Positions 35,329-45,259 of a stretch of DNA of 64,000 nt are shown one piece after another. Made by a program: the position numbers and the translations under genes. The DNA is taken from assembly GCF_002214185.1 (NCBI RefSeq), contig NZ_CP022161.1:682001-746000 (forward strand). Direction: 5' to 3'. The DNA comes from Streptomyces capitiformicae. GTDB taxonomy: Bacteria > Actinomycetota > Actinomycetes > Streptomycetales > Streptomycetaceae. The stretch's first letter is position 1. Each line of letters starts with the position of its first letter. The notes beneath the pieces were generated by a model, which searched no databases, had not been told where the DNA came from, and worked only from the letters and a program-made list of their open reading frames with translations.

Positions 35329-38244
35329 TTATTCGAGGAGCTCCGCGTACGAACCCATGGCCAAAGCGATGTCCGCCTGAGCCCAGAACCGGTGGTACGT
35401 GAACGACGGCGCGGCGCCACCCGCCAGGTACGCCTCGATCTTCGACCACGCAGGATCGTCCTCGTAGAACGATCGGATCGACTCGAACGTCGACGACGAG
35501 TTGATCGCGTCGCCGTTCGGCATGGTCCCGGTCCACCCACTCGGCACGTACACCCGGTCGTCGAACCGGTTGTAGTCCGCACGGGTCTCCGGCACCGCCA
35601 CACCGAGCCCGTCCTGGTGGTGCTCCCACATCCCGTCGAGCAGCGCCTTGGCGACCCGGGCCGCGTCGGCGTCACCGGAGCGGTCGGCGTAGTACGTCAG
35701 CGTCTTGGCGTACGCGGCCGCCACCCCCACGTCGTCGGTGTAGTCGGCGACGGTGACGTGCAGCCCGCTGTTGGAGCCGGGGCTGGAGGGGTTCCAGGTG
35801 TTCGGGGCGCCGGACCACTGGAGCGTGGAGGGAATCCGGTACGTCCCGTCGGGGTTGATGGTGGTCTTGGACAGCGCCCAGTCGACCCACTTGTCGAGCA
35901 CGGTCTTCGCGGCGGCGTTGCCCGTCTGCTGGTAGTACTCGGCGACCCGCTCCATGGACCACGCCTGGAAGCCGAACCACTGGTTGGACGGCGGGTCGTG
36001 GTACACGGGCTTCTCGTCGTAGTACATGCCGTAGAAGGTCGGCGTCCCGGCCGGCGGCGTGGCGTACCGCCCCGCCCAGCTGTTGGTGGCGCCGCCCGCG
36101 ATGCCGCCCTCGTTGGACTGCAGCCAGCGGTAGAACTCGATCTGCCGGTCGAGGGACTTGGCCCAGTCCGCCTGCCCGGTCGCCGACTTGGGCTTCAGCG
36201 GGGCGTAGTTGGCGAGGGCGTACGCGGCGAGCGGGTTCTGGTAGCCGCCGTGCGCGTGGCTGGAGCCGATGCGCCAGGCCCAGCCGGCGTTGGTGTCGGT
36301 GGCGCCGCCCCACGCGTAGTACCAGTTGAGCAGGTAGTGGGAGGAGTCCTTGCCGGTGCCCGCGGGGCAGCTGGTCGGACCCACACAGTTCCCGATCTTC
36401 TTGAAGTACTTGTCGTACATCGCGTAGCGCAGGTAGTCGCCCATCTTCGCGGCCTTGCCGATGGTCGCGGAGACGTCGCCGCCCTTGCCCTGCTGCTTGG
36501 CCCAGATGTCCGCCCAGTACGCGGCCTGCACGGCGCGCGCGTCGGCGTCGGGCGCGTTGGTGAACTTCCACTGCTTGGCGTACTGCGCGTCACGGGTGAA
36601 CAGGTCCAGGTACCCGTTCGGGCCGCCGTACTTGAACTGGTCGCAGGTGGGCTGAGGAATGGTCTCCCACACCGACTCCTGCGGGCCGCGCTGGAAGGTG
36701 TTGATGTACGACGGGCCGGTGTCGGTCGGGCCCGCCTCACACTTGCCGGGCGAGTTCCCGTAGCCGTAGACGTTGTCCACGTCCTGCAACCAGTGCATGC
36801 CGTAGATGTCGTCCGTGTTGTAGGCGCTCTTCAGCTCGGCGGCGATCGGGTCCGAGCCGACCGAGACCGAGGTGTTGAGCTGTGCCGGGTACTCGTTCGG
36901 GGTGTCGTGCTCGGGGGCGTACGTCGCCGGCTTGTTCGGCGTGTAGAAGGAGTTGGACGGCTGGTCGGCGCGGGTGGGGATCATGTACTTCTCCATGGTC
37001 TCCCAGGCGCCGTTGAACTTGGACCAGTCGCCCGTGACCTTGCCGTACATGGCCTGGAGCCACAGGAGGTAGCTGTACGCCTCCGACGTGGTCTCATGAC
37101 CGTGGTCCGGCGCCTCGACGACCAGCGTCTCCACCGAGTGGTACGGGATGCCCTCGGGGGAGAAGTAGCCGTTCGCCGGGTTGGTGATCTTGCCGTAGAG
37201 CTCCAGGAAGCGGGCGTCGTACTCGCCGGCCGCCGCCAGCTGGGTCACCGTCACCGCGGCCTTGGCGTGCCCGGTGGCCGTCGACTCGAAGACCGCCGAA
37301 CCGGTGCCGGAGGCGTTCGCGCCGATGGTCACCTTCTGGGCCGTGTTCCAGTTCGACGGGGTAAAGGTCAGCGATGCGCCACCGGTCACGGAGAGCCCGG
37401 TGTTGCCGGAGGCCCGCGCGGTCGTCACCGTCACGTTGGACGACGGCTGTGTCGAAAGTTTCACGTCGTACGTGCCCGACTCGCCCTGCCGCACGCCCAG
37501 TTGGGTCGGCGTGACCACCACGGCGGGACCCGAGGCGACCGTGATACCGACCGGCGTGGAGTCCGCCGACGCGCCCAGGCTGTCGTACGCCTTGGCGACG
37601 AGGGAATGACCGCCCACGGCCAACCCCGTGGCCGAGAACGTGTACGGCGACGTCGTGTCCGTGCCGAGCAGCGTGGTGTCGTCGTAGAACTCGACCTTGG
37701 TGATCGTCGCGTTGTCCGCGGCAGCGGCCGTGGCCGCCATCGGCACCGGGTCACCCTGCGAGTAGACCGCGCCCGGAGCCGGGCTGGTCAGCACGGTGAT
37801 CGGCGGCTGATGGGCGCCCACACACGTCGTACCGTTGATCGCGAAGTTGGCCGGTGCCGCGTTGCTGCCGCTGTACGTGAACTGGGCGCCGGTGGTCACC
37901 GCGGCCCCGACGGCGATCGTGCCGTTCCAGGACGTGTTCCGCGCCGTCACCGTCTTCCCGGACTGCGACCAGGTGCCGTTCCAGCCGTTGGACAGCGTCT
38001 GGTTGCCCGCGTAGTCGTACGTCAGGGTCCAGCCGCTGATGGCCTCGGTGCCCCGGTTGGTGATCGTGAGGTCGGCGGTGAAGCCCGAACCCCAGTCGTT
38101 CGTCTTGTAGTCGACGCTGCACGCGACCGCCGCCGCACTGGCGGGAGTCGAACCCGTGCTCAGCATCGTCAAGGGGAGTGCGAGGCCCGCCACCACGGCG
38201 GTCCACAGGCGCCGCGTGGCACGGCGTCTCCGTCTGGGGTGCAT
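35329..38244 (-). CDS. GH48 cellulose-processive hydrolase with N-terminal CBM2
   Basis: A 971-residue secreted reducing-end cellobiohydrolase. After a signal peptide ([11 protein letters not shown], hydrophobic core, ASA) come CBM2 (about 38-140), an Ig-like domain (about 148-235), a second beta domain (about 238-330) and the GH48 catalytic domain (about 340-971). The catalytic domain begins [20 protein letters not shown] and carries the proton-donor region [11 protein letters not shown]. Its [18 protein letters not shown] segment is typical. GH48 enzymes act in synergy with GH6 and are the main exo-cellulases of cellulolytic actinobacteria. The upstream gap shared with GH6 has two CebR boxes. 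Confidence 0.95.
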   Translation of the reverse strand: MHPRRRRRATRRLWTAVVAGLALPLTMLSTGSTPASAAAVACSVDYKTNDWGSGFTADLTITNRGTEAISGWTLTYDYAGNQTLSNGWNGTWSQSGKTVTARNTSWNGTIAVGAAVTTGAQFTYSGSNAAPANFAINGTTCVGAHQPPITVLTSPAPGAVYSQGDPVPMAATAAAADNATITKVEFYDDTTLLGTDTTSPYTFSATGLAVGGHSLVAKAYDSLGASADSTPVGITVASGPAVVVTPTQLGVRQGESGTYDVKLSTQPSSNVTVTTARASGNTGLSVTGGASLTFTPSNWNTAQKVTIGANASGTGSAVFESTATGHAKAAVTVTQLAAAGEYDARFLELYGKITNPANGYFSPEGIPYHSVETLVVEAPDHGHETTSEAYSYLLWLQAMYGKVTGDWSKFNGAWETMEKYMIPTRADQPSNSFYTPNKPATYAPEHDTPNEYPAQLNTSVSVGSDPIAAELKSAYNTDDIYGMHWLQDVDNVYGYGNSPGKCEAGPTDTGPSYINTFQRGPQESVWETIPQPTCDQFKYGGPNGYLDLFTRDAQYAKQWKFTNAPDADARAVQAAYWADIWAKQQGKGGDVSATIGKAAKMGDYLRYAMYDKYFKKIGNCVGPTSCPAGTGKDSSHYLLNWYYAWGGATDTNAGWAWRIGSSHAHGGYQNPLAAYALANYAPLKPKSATGQADWAKSLDRQIEFYRWLQSNEGGIAGGATNSWAGRYATPPAGTPTFYGMYYDEKPVYHDPPSNQWFGFQAWSMERVAEYYQQTGNAAAKTVLDKWVDWALSKTTINPDGTYRIPSTLQWSGAPNTWNPSSPGSNSGLHVTVADYTDDVGVAAAYAKTLTYYADRSGDADAARVAKALLDGMWEHHQDGLGVAVPETRADYNRFDDRVYVPSGWTGTMPNGDAINSSSTFESIRSFYEDDPAWSKIEAYLAGGAAPSFTYHRFWAQADIALAMGSYAELLE

Positions 38245-38312
38245 GCTCTGGTTCCTTCCGTGCGGCTCTTACGAAGGTGGGGGCGGAGCAGCAACAACAA
38301 GCCTTGAACCAG

Positions 38313-38326
38313 TGGGAGCGCTCCCA
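38313..38326. promoter_or_regulatory. CebR box 1 (perfect)
   Basis: TGGGAGCGCTCCCA is the exact 14-bp palindrome bound by the cellobiose-responsive LacI-family repressor CebR. It lies 69 bp upstream of the GH48 start. Confidence 0.92.
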
Positions 38327-38368
38327 TATTGGGGAGCGGGGCGCAAGGGGTCAAGGCGCTTGAAGAGC

Positions 38369-38399
38369 CGAAAAGATTCGATGAGGGCGAAAAGATTCG
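38369..38399. repeat. Direct repeat CGAAAAGATTCG, two copies
   Basis: Identical 12-mers at 38369-38380 and 38388-38399, each a loose dyad (CGAA....TTCG), lie between the two CebR boxes, 19 bp apart start to start. They may be sites for a second regulator. Confidence 0.6.
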
Positions 38400-38464
38400 T
38401 GGTGCGCGATGACGCAACGCCTCTGTCTTTTACCGGCACTTGGCGCTACCTTCACCAGCACCAG

Positions 38465-38478
38465 TGGGAGCGGTTCCA
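38465..38478. promoter_or_regulatory. CebR box 2 (two mismatches)
   Basis: TGGGAGCGGTTCCA matches the CebR palindrome at 12 of 14 positions and lies 147 bp upstream of the GH6 start, giving one box on each side of the divergent promoter region. Confidence 0.8.
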
Positions 38479-38624
38479 TCAGTCGACGCGTTCGTCCCTG
38501 ACGTGTCCGAGCTGCGAGGGACGCTCAGACAACACCCCCAGCGTTCAGGTCTTTTACTCGCTTTGTGTGACGGCGCGACGACTCCTCCTCGTACACCCCA
38601 CTACGGAAGAGGAAACCCGCACTC

Positions 38625-40334
38625 ATGAGCCGTACCAGAACAGCACTCCTCGCGGCGATGGCGCTGGTCGCCGGCGCCGCCGGGACCGCGATCGCCGCTG
38701 TGCCGGACGACGTCGGCGCCAAGGCGATCCCCTGCACCGTCGACTACAAGATCCAGAACCAGTGGTCCACCGGCTTCACCACCGCCGTCACCATCACCAA
38801 CAACGGCGCCGCCAAGTCGTCGTGGGCCGTGAAGTGGTCGTACGCGGGCAACCAGCAGGTCGGCAACGGCTGGAACGCCCGGATCAGCCAGAGCGGTACC
38901 TCGGTGACCGCCGCGAACGAGACGTACAACGGCACGCTGGCGACCGGCGGTTCGGTGAGCTTCGGCTTCAACGCCACCTACAGCGGCACCAACGCCCTTC
39001 CGGCCACGTTCACGCTCGACGGAATGACCTGCAACGTCGACGACGGCGGTGGCGGTACCGACCCGGGCCCGGGTACGCCCGGCACGAGGGTGGACAACCC
39101 CTACTCCGGCGCCAAGGTGTACGTGAACCCGGAATGGTCCGCGAACGCCGCCGCCGAGCCGGGCGGCAGCCGGATCTCCAACCAGCCCACGGGAGTGTGG
39201 CTGGACCGCACCGCCGCCATCGCGGGCGCCGGCGGCAAGATGGGCCTGCGGGCCCACCTCGACGAGGCGCTGCGGCAGAAGGGCTCGGACGAGCTTGTCG
39301 TCCAGCTGGTGATCTACAACCTGCCGGGCCGTGACTGCTCGGCTCTCGCCTCCAACGGCGAACTCAAGGCCGACGAGATCGACAAGTACAAGACGCAGTA
39401 CATCGACCCGATCAAGGCGATCCTCGCCGACCCCAAGTACGCCTCGCTGCGGATCGTCACCGCGGTCGAGATCGACTCCCTGCCCAACCTCGTCACCAAC
39501 ACCGGCAGCCGCCCGACGGCCGTGCCGCAGTGCGATGTGATGAAGGCCAACGGCAACTACGTCAAGGGCGTCGGCTACGCGCTCAACAAGCTCGGCGACG
39601 TGGCGAACGTCTACAACTACGTCGACGCCGGCCACCACGGCTGGCTCGGCTGGGACGACAACTTCGGCCCCTCCGCCACCATCATGAAGGAGGCGGCGAC
39701 CGCCGAGGGCGCCACGGTCAACGACGTCCACGGCTTCATCACCAACACGGCGAACTACAGCGCCCTGAAGGAGAACAACTTCACCATCAACGACACCGTG
39801 GCCGGCAAGTCGGTCCGCGAGTCGAAGTGGGTCGACTGGAACCGCTACCTCGACGAGCTGTCCTTCGCCCAGGCCTTCCGCGGCCAGTTGGTCTCGGCGG
39901 GCTTCAACTCGAACATCGGCATGCTGATCGACACCTCCCGCAACGGTTGGGGCGGCACCGCACGGCCCACCGGACCGGGCGCGACGACCAGCGTCGACAC
40001 GTACGTCGACGGCGGGCGCTACGACCGCCGCTTGAACACCGGCAACTGGTGCAACCAGTCCGGAGCCGGTCTCGGCGAGCGCCCGCAGGCCGCCCCGGCG
40101 GCGGGGATCGACGCCTACGTGTGGATGAAGCCGCCGGGGGAGTCCGACGGGGCCAGCTCCGCCATCCCGAACGACGAGGGCAAGGGCTTCGACCGCATGT
40201 GCGACCCGACGTACACGGGCAACCCGCGCAACAACTACAACATGTCCGGCGCCCTGCCCAACGCGCCGCTGTCCGGGCACTGGTTCTCCGCCCAGTTCCA
40301 GCAGCTGATGCAGAACGCGTACCCGGCACTGTGA
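38625..40334 (+). CDS. GH6 cellulase (exo-type) with N-terminal CBM2
   Basis: A 569-residue secreted GH6 cellobiohydrolase. A signal peptide (RTALLAAMALVAGAAGTAIAA) precedes CBM2 (about 36-137), a GGGGTDPGPGTPG linker and the GH6 domain from about residue 155. Catalytic features are visible: NLPGRDCSA (Asp near 237), AVEIDSLPNLVTN (proton-donor Asp near 283) and the loop YVDAGHHGWLGW near 333. The final NNYNMSGALPNAPLSGHWFS matches exo-type members. It attacks non-reducing ends and complements GH48 across the shared promoter region. A 17-bp perfect hairpin ends the transcript. Confidence 0.94.
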   Translation: MSRTRTALLAAMALVAGAAGTAIAAVPDDVGAKAIPCTVDYKIQNQWSTGFTTAVTITNNGAAKSSWAVKWSYAGNQQVGNGWNARISQSGTSVTAANETYNGTLATGGSVSFGFNATYSGTNALPATFTLDGMTCNVDDGGGGTDPGPGTPGTRVDNPYSGAKVYVNPEWSANAAAEPGGSRISNQPTGVWLDRTAAIAGAGGKMGLRAHLDEALRQKGSDELVVQLVIYNLPGRDCSALASNGELKADEIDKYKTQYIDPIKAILADPKYASLRIVTAVEIDSLPNLVTNTGSRPTAVPQCDVMKANGNYVKGVGYALNKLGDVANVYNYVDAGHHGWLGWDDNFGPSATIMKEAATAEGATVNDVHGFITNTANYSALKENNFTINDTVAGKSVRESKWVDWNRYLDELSFAQAFRGQLVSAGFNSNIGMLIDTSRNGWGGTARPTGPGATTSVDTYVDGGRYDRRLNTGNWCNQSGAGLGERPQAAPAAGIDAYVWMKPPGESDGASSAIPNDEGKGFDRMCDPTYTGNPRNNYNMSGALPNAPLSGHWFSAQFQQLMQNAYPAL

Positions 40335-40380
40335 CAGCCGAGTAGTCCTGGTTCCGAGTAGTTCTGGTTCGTCTTCCCCC

Positions 40381-40417
40381 GTCGCCCCGCTCCGGACCCC
40401 GTCCGGAGCGGGGCGAC
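40381..40417 (+). terminator. Strong hairpin after GH6
   Basis: GTCGCCCCGCTCCGGAC (40381-40397) and its perfect 17-bp complement (40401-40417) with a CCC loop, 47 bp after the GH6 stop. No T run follows. Confidence 0.88.
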
Positions 40418-40532
40418 CGCGTGCGGGGCGACCAAAATGTGGCCTCGAATATTTGCCGATACGGCAAGGGAAGTGGCCCTTCTCCGGCACGTCGACGCAG
40501 GCTGGCGGCACCCGGAAGAGAGGCTCACCACC

Positions 40533-41447
40533 ATGGGACAGCACGAGCACCAGCACACGCACCGGCACGCGCACGAGCACCAGCACCAGCACAACAGCAC
40601 CGACATCGACTGGGCCGAAATGGCCGAGCATCTGGAGGAGCAGGCGGAGCTGTTCGCTCCGCTGTATCGGGAGGCCGCGGCCTGGGTGGCGACGCGGCTG
40701 CCCGAGCCGGGGCTGGTCGTCGACGCGGGCAGTGGGCCGGGGGTGGTGAGCTGTCTGCTGGCCGACGAGTTCCCCGGCGCCCGCGTCGTCGCCGTCGACG
40801 GTTCCGGGCCCCTGCTGGAACGCGCCCGGGCCCGGGCCGAGCGCCGTGGCCTCGCCGACCGCTTCGGCACCCTTGAGGTCGAGCTCCCCGGCGGCCTGGC
40901 CGACCTGGACTACCCGGCCGATCTGCTGTGGGCCGGCCGCAGCCTGCACCACCTCGGGGACCAGCGGGCCGGCCTCGCCGCCTTCGTCGAACGGCTCGCG
41001 CCCGGCGGTGTGGTGGCGCTCGTGGAAGGCGGCCTGCCCGCGCGCTTCCTGCCGCGAGACATCGGCTTCGGCCGCCCCGGGCTGCAGTCCCGGCTCGACG
41101 TGGCCGAGGAACTGCGGTTCAGCCAGATGCGCGCCGAGCTGCCCGACACCGTCGCCGAGGCCGAGGACTGGCCCGGGCTTCTCGCCGCCGTGGGCCTGCG
41201 GAACGCCACGTCGCGCACCTTCCTGCTTGACCTTCCGGCCCCGTTGCCGGAACCCGCCCGCGCCTATGCCCTGGACTCGTTCCGGCGCCGCCGGAACGGC
41301 CTCGCGGACTATCTGGATGCCTCCGACCTCTCGACCCTCGACCGGCTCCTCGACCCCGACGACAAGACGGGCCTGTACCACCGCCCCGACGTGTTCGTCC
41401 TCGCGGCCCACACCGTCCATGTGGGGACGGCGCCGGAAGCACACTAG
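40533..41447 (+). CDS. Class I methyltransferase with His-rich N-terminal tail
   Basis: A 304-residue SAM-dependent methyltransferase. Its first 20 residues are extraordinary: MGQHEHQHTHRHAHEHQHQH, ten histidines in a His-x pattern, a likely metal-binding tail. The SAM site follows: LVVDAGSGPGVVSCLLADEF, then ARVVAVDGSGPLLERARARA, and a motif IV-like DLLWAGRSLHHLG. GAAGAGAGG precedes the ATG at 40533; an upstream ATG at 40437 in frame lacks a ribosome site. It stands alone. The tail suggests metal sensing, metal supply or a zinc-store role, but the methyl acceptor is unknown. Confidence 0.85.
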   Translation: MGQHEHQHTHRHAHEHQHQHNSTDIDWAEMAEHLEEQAELFAPLYREAAAWVATRLPEPGLVVDAGSGPGVVSCLLADEFPGARVVAVDGSGPLLERARARAERRGLADRFGTLEVELPGGLADLDYPADLLWAGRSLHHLGDQRAGLAAFVERLAPGGVVALVEGGLPARFLPRDIGFGRPGLQSRLDVAEELRFSQMRAELPDTVAEAEDWPGLLAAVGLRNATSRTFLLDLPAPLPEPARAYALDSFRRRRNGLADYLDASDLSTLDRLLDPDDKTGLYHRPDVFVLAAHTVHVGTAPEAH

Positions 41448-42008
41448 GGATCCTCAGAAGCCGTCGACGCCGATTCGGGGCCTCCCCGTCGCCACTGGCC
41501 GTACCCACCTGGCCAGGTCGCACAGGGCAGTGTCCATAGCGGCCTCCGGCCGCAGGGGCCTGCCGGGATCGGACCACACACAGGATGCGTGTCGCCGCCC
41601 CGGGGCTGAGTACGCCGGGGACCTGGGGGTCCCCCCGGACGAAGTCTGGGGGAGCGCTCAAGACCGTTCGGGGCGTGCGGCTGAGTCGGACGTCGAGGTC
41701 CGGCGCGATCGGCGCCAACATCCGTGCTGGCTCGGCCAGTACGTTGTCCAACTCGTCGTTCATACGGCGATCCTGTCACCCACCACCGGAGTGCGCGGAC
41801 GTGCGGGTGGCCGTGGAGGCCGCCGGAGACGGTGCTGACCAACGTCCTGTGTCCGGCGCCGCTCATCCGGGCGGCAACCTCAACGGGGCGATCATGGACG
41901 CCTGGGCGAGACGGCAACCGGCGGGCGTCGTCGTCAACACCGTGGTCGTACGACCGATCGGGCAGCCCGACCGACGGCCGTTCGGCCAGCCGGCCCGTGA
42001 CCTACGAA
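41448..42008. other. 561-bp gap with no convincing gene
   Basis: Only fragmentary ORFs exist. At 41625-41654 lies a 30-bp variant of the palindromic family (GGGGGTCCCCCCGGACGAAG, then TCTGGGGGAG). A leftward ORF starting at 41763 (MNDELDNVLAEPARMLAPIA) reads plausibly for about 45 codons before running into the element, so it may be a truncated gene. The rightward frame around 41880-42040 also looks like a short remnant. I assign no function. Confidence 0.5.
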
Positions 42009-42039
42009 ACCGCCCGCCGGAGCGCGTCCGGCGGGCGGT
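42009..42039. terminator. Bidirectional intrinsic terminator
   Basis: ACCGCCCGCCGG (42009-42020), loop AGCGCGT, CCGGCGGGCGGT (42028-42039), then TCTTTT. It is a perfect 12-bp stem with a T run on the plus strand and TTTCG on the minus strand, 16 bp beyond the aldo/keto reductase stop. Confidence 0.92.
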
Positions 42040-42055
42040 CTTTTGCGGATGTGCG

Positions 42056-42892
42056 TCAGGCCATGTCGAACGTGGCCGGGTTCGGTCCGATGCGGCGGTC
42101 CTCGTTCAGCGCGCTGATCGCCGCGATGTCCTCGGTGTCCAGGGAGAAGTCGAAGACCTCGATGTTCTCCTTGATCCGGGACGGCGTCACCGACTTGGGG
42201 ATGACCACGTTGCCCAGCTGGAGGTGCCAGCGCAGGACCACCTGGGCCGGGGTGCGGCCGTGCTTCTGCGCGATGGCGATGATCGCGGGGACCTCCAGAA
42301 GCCCCTTGCCCTGGCCGAGCGGCGACCAGGCCTCGGTGGCGATGCCCTGCTCCGCGTGGTACTCACGGGCCGCGTGCTGCTGAAGGTGCGGGTGCAGCTC
42401 GATCTGGTTGACCGCCGGGATGACGGACGTGGCCTCGATCAGCGTCTCCAGGTGCTCCGGGAGGAAGTTGGAGACACCGATGGACCTCGCGCGACCATCG
42501 GCGTACAGCTTCTCGAACGCCTTGAACGTTTCGACGAACTTGCCGTGGGCCGGCATCGGCCAGTGGATCAGGTACAGATCCACGTACTCCAGGCCGAGCT
42601 TGGCCAGGGACTCGTCGAAGGCGCGCAGTGTGGAGTCGTAGCCCTGATCGCTGTTCCAGAGCTTGGTGGTGACGAAGAGGTCCTTGCGGGGGATCCCGGC
42701 GGCGGCGATGGCCTTGCCGGTGCCCTCTTCGTTGCCGTAGATCGCGGCCGTGTCGATGCTGCGGTAGCCGGCCTCCAGCGCCGTGCCGACCGCCTGCTCG
42801 GCCTCGTCGTCCGGCACCTGCCAGACGCCGAAGCCCAGCTGGGGCATCTCGACGCCGTTGTTCAGGATGGTCGGGGGGACCTTGCTGCTCAC
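42056..42892 (-). CDS. Aldo/keto reductase
   Basis: A 278-residue NADPH-dependent aldo/keto reductase (2,5-diketogluconate-reductase-like AKR5 type). The tetrad is complete: Asp and Tyr in SIDTAAIYGNEEGTG, Lys in LFVTTKLWNSDQ and His in LYLIHWPMPAHG. The NADP site is near PKSVTPSRIKENIEV. The GTG at 42892 has GAAGGA about ten bases upstream; a TTG at 42910 is possible but would include the ribosome site. It appears monocistronic with a strong terminator. The natural carbonyl substrate is unknown. Confidence 0.92.
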   Translation of the reverse strand: MSSKVPPTILNNGVEMPQLGFGVWQVPDDEAEQAVGTALEAGYRSIDTAAIYGNEEGTGKAIAAAGIPRKDLFVTTKLWNSDQGYDSTLRAFDESLAKLGLEYVDLYLIHWPMPAHGKFVETFKAFEKLYADGRARSIGVSNFLPEHLETLIEATSVIPAVNQIELHPHLQQHAAREYHAEQGIATEAWSPLGQGKGLLEVPAIIAIAQKHGRTPAQVVLRWHLQLGNVVIPKSVTPSRIKENIEVFDFSLDTEDIAAISALNEDRRIGPNPATFDMA

Positions 42893-43033
42893 GAGCTCTC
42901 GATCCTTCAAGTCGTCGGTTGGTACATCCCATCGTCAACGATCACGGCGCGCGATGCATTCCTGAGCGGACCGCTCACGCCCCGAATTACAGAATGGCCG
43001 GAAAGCGACGGCCGACCGCAGCCGCGCCCGTAA

Positions 43034-43105
43034 GGGGCGCTGGGCTGTGTCGATATGCGGCTCCGCCGCGGGGTCCCTCCCGCTTGAGCGAAGCCGCAAC
43101 CCTGC
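43034..43105. repeat. Degenerate palindromic element
   Basis: A decayed copy of the dispersed element: AAGGGGCGCTGGGCTGTG, the TGCGGCTCCGCCGCG hairpin, then GGGTCCCTCCCGCTTGAGCG with the right arm lost. It lies beside the stop of the acyl-CoA synthetase gene. Confidence 0.6.
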
Positions 43106-43112
43106 GGAGCGG

Positions 43113-44939
43113 TCACGCCCGGTACAGCGCCTCCACCTCGACCGCGTACGCCTTCTCGATCGCCTTGCGCTTCAGCTTCAGGGAAGGCGTCAACAGGCCC
43201 TGTTCCTCAGTGAACTGGTGCGCCAGGATCCGGAACGTGCGGATCGACTCGGCCTGCGAGACCAGGGTGTTGGCCGCGACCACCGCCCGCCGTACCTCGG
43301 TCTCCAGCTCCGGGTCGCGTACCAGGTCGGCCGGCTTCAGCTTCGGCTTGCCGTGCATCTGGAGCCAGTGCTCCACGGCCTCCCCGTCCAGGGTGACCAG
43401 GGCGGCGATGTACGGCCGGTCGTTGCCGACGACGATGCACTGCGCGACCAGCGGATGGTCGCGCACCCGTTCCTCCAGGATCGCCGGGGAGACGCTCTTG
43501 CCGCCCGAGGTCACCAGGATCTCCTTCTTGCGCCCGGTGATGGTGAGGTAGCCGTCCTCGTCGAGGGAGCCCAGGTCACCGGTGGCCAGCCAGCCGTCGT
43601 GCAGGGTCTCGTCGGTGGCCTTGGGGTTGTTGAGGTAGCCCTGGAAGACGTTGGGGCCGCGCAGCCAGATCTCGCCGTCCTCCGCGATGTGCACGGTCAT
43701 GCCCGGGATGGCCTGACCCACCGTGCCGTACCGGGTGCGCTCCGGTGGGTTGGCGGTCGCTGCCGCCGTGCATTCCGTCAGGCCGTAGCCCTCGTAGATG
43801 TGGATGCCGGCGCCCGAGTAGAACAGGCCGAGCCGCCGGTCCATCGCCGAGCCGCCGGACATCGCGTACTTGATCCGGCCGCCCATCGCCTCGCGGATCT
43901 TGGCGTAGACGACCTTGTCGAAGAACTGGTGCTGCATCCGCAGGCCCGCCGACGGGCCGGGCCCGATGCCCCAGGCCTTCGCCTCCACCGCGTCCGCGTA
44001 CCTCACGGCGACCTCGACGGCCTTCTCGAACGGCCCGGCCCTGCCCTCCCGCTCGGCCTTGCGCCGCGACGCGTTGAAGACCTTCTCGAAGATGTACGGC
44101 ACCGCGAGGAAGAACGTCGGCCTGAAGGCGGCGAGGTCCGGCAGCAGGACGGCCGCGCTGAGCTGCGGCTGATGACCGAACTTGACCTTCCCGCGGATCC
44201 CGGCGACCTGCACCATCCGTCCGAATACATGGGCGAGCGGCAGGAACAGCAGCGTCGCCGCCTCGTCGCCCTTCCGGGACTTGAACAGCGGCGCCCAGCG
44301 CTCGATGACCGTGTCCGCCTCGACCATGAAGTTGGCGTGGGAGATGACACAGCCCTTGGGGCGGCCCGTCGTGCCGGACGTGTAGATGATCGTCGCGATC
44401 GACTCGGGGGTCACCGCCCGCCGGTGCCGGTGCACGACCTCGTCGTCGAGGTGCGCACCCGACTCGTACAGCTCCTGCACCGCGCCCGCGTCCAGCTGCC
44501 ACAGCCGGCGCAGCTGAGGCAGCCGGTCGATGACCGTGGCGATCGTCATCGCGTGGTCCTCGTGCTCGACCATCGCCGCCGTGCACTGCGCGTCGTACAG
44601 CATCCAGAAGACCTGCTCGGCGGAGGAGGTCGGGTAGATGGGGACGACCTGGGCGCCGACGGTCCACAGGGCGTAGTCGAAGAGGGTCCACTCGTAGCGC
44701 GTACGGCACATGATGGCGACCCGGTCGCCGAACCGGACGCCCTCCGCGAGCAGCCCCTTTGCCAGCGCGAGCACCTCGTCACGGAACTCCGCCGAGGTCA
44801 CGTCGCGCCACTCGCCCCGCTCGTCCTTACGGCCGAGCGCCACGTACGTCGGGTCCTCCTGGGCGTACTCGAAGACGACGTCGGCCAGGCCGCCCACCGG
44901 CGGCGCCGACGCCAACGGAGGGTTGGTGAACTCGCGCAA
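43113..44939 (-). CDS. Long-chain fatty acid-CoA ligase / AMP-dependent synthetase
   Basis: A 608-residue adenylate-forming enzyme that activates fatty acids with ATP and CoA. The AMP motif is IIYTSGTTGRPKGCVISH near residue 190. Other family blocks are present: EGYGLTECTAAATANP, GWLATGDLGSLDEDGYLTIT and the catalytic-lysine region near its end (LTPSLKLKRKAI). Length and the inserted FNASRRKAEREGR region match the FadD15/ACSL-like group. I place the start at the TTG at 44939, which has GAGGAG five bases upstream. It stands alone, so expression is likely tied to fatty-acid status. Confidence 0.92.
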   Translation of the reverse strand: MREFTNPPLASAPPVGGLADVVFEYAQEDPTYVALGRKDERGEWRDVTSAEFRDEVLALAKGLLAEGVRFGDRVAIMCRTRYEWTLFDYALWTVGAQVVPIYPTSSAEQVFWMLYDAQCTAAMVEHEDHAMTIATVIDRLPQLRRLWQLDAGAVQELYESGAHLDDEVVHRHRRAVTPESIATIIYTSGTTGRPKGCVISHANFMVEADTVIERWAPLFKSRKGDEAATLLFLPLAHVFGRMVQVAGIRGKVKFGHQPQLSAAVLLPDLAAFRPTFFLAVPYIFEKVFNASRRKAEREGRAGPFEKAVEVAVRYADAVEAKAWGIGPGPSAGLRMQHQFFDKVVYAKIREAMGGRIKYAMSGGSAMDRRLGLFYSGAGIHIYEGYGLTECTAAATANPPERTRYGTVGQAIPGMTVHIAEDGEIWLRGPNVFQGYLNNPKATDETLHDGWLATGDLGSLDEDGYLTITGRKKEILVTSGGKSVSPAILEERVRDHPLVAQCIVVGNDRPYIAALVTLDGEAVEHWLQMHGKPKLKPADLVRDPELETEVRRAVVAANTLVSQAESIRTFRILAHQFTEEQGLLTPSLKLKRKAIEKAYAVEVEALYRA

Positions 44940-45259
44940 ACCCGCTCCTCGTGGCGCTCCCCACAGCGCGTGAAAGCTACCTCACGGGACTGTCGGACGG
45001 GAGGGGTTCTGGAAGGGACGAATCCGCACGCACGTCACAGGGTGACGACAGGAAACACGGGCAGACCGGGAGATTTCCGGCGCAACTCCTTACGCCTGCG
45101 TAGGTTGGGCGCCCCAATCTCCACCGAACCCGCACGCCCTGATCACGGTGTGCGCCGATGCGCGCACGTGGGGCCGGGCATGCCGCTTCACACCCGGCCC
45201 CAGCGCCGGCGGTCCACTTGTGACCGACACTCTTCCCAGCGCACCCGCCCGCCGTGCTG
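44940..45259. other. 320-bp gap between acyl-CoA synthetase and LysR gene
   Basis: No gene is seen. It holds a dyad TACGCCTGCGTA (45091-45102), possibly an operator for the acyl-CoA synthetase promoter, a small CGTCAC/GTGACG repeat (45033-45047), and a hairpin GGGGCCGGG/CCCGGCCCC (45170-45178, 45193-45201), about 60 bp beyond the LysR stop, fitting a terminator. Confidence 0.5.

Noticed and set aside
38625..40334. Long antisense frame 38601-41444
   Set aside because: Antisense to the GH6 and methyltransferase genes, with no motif.
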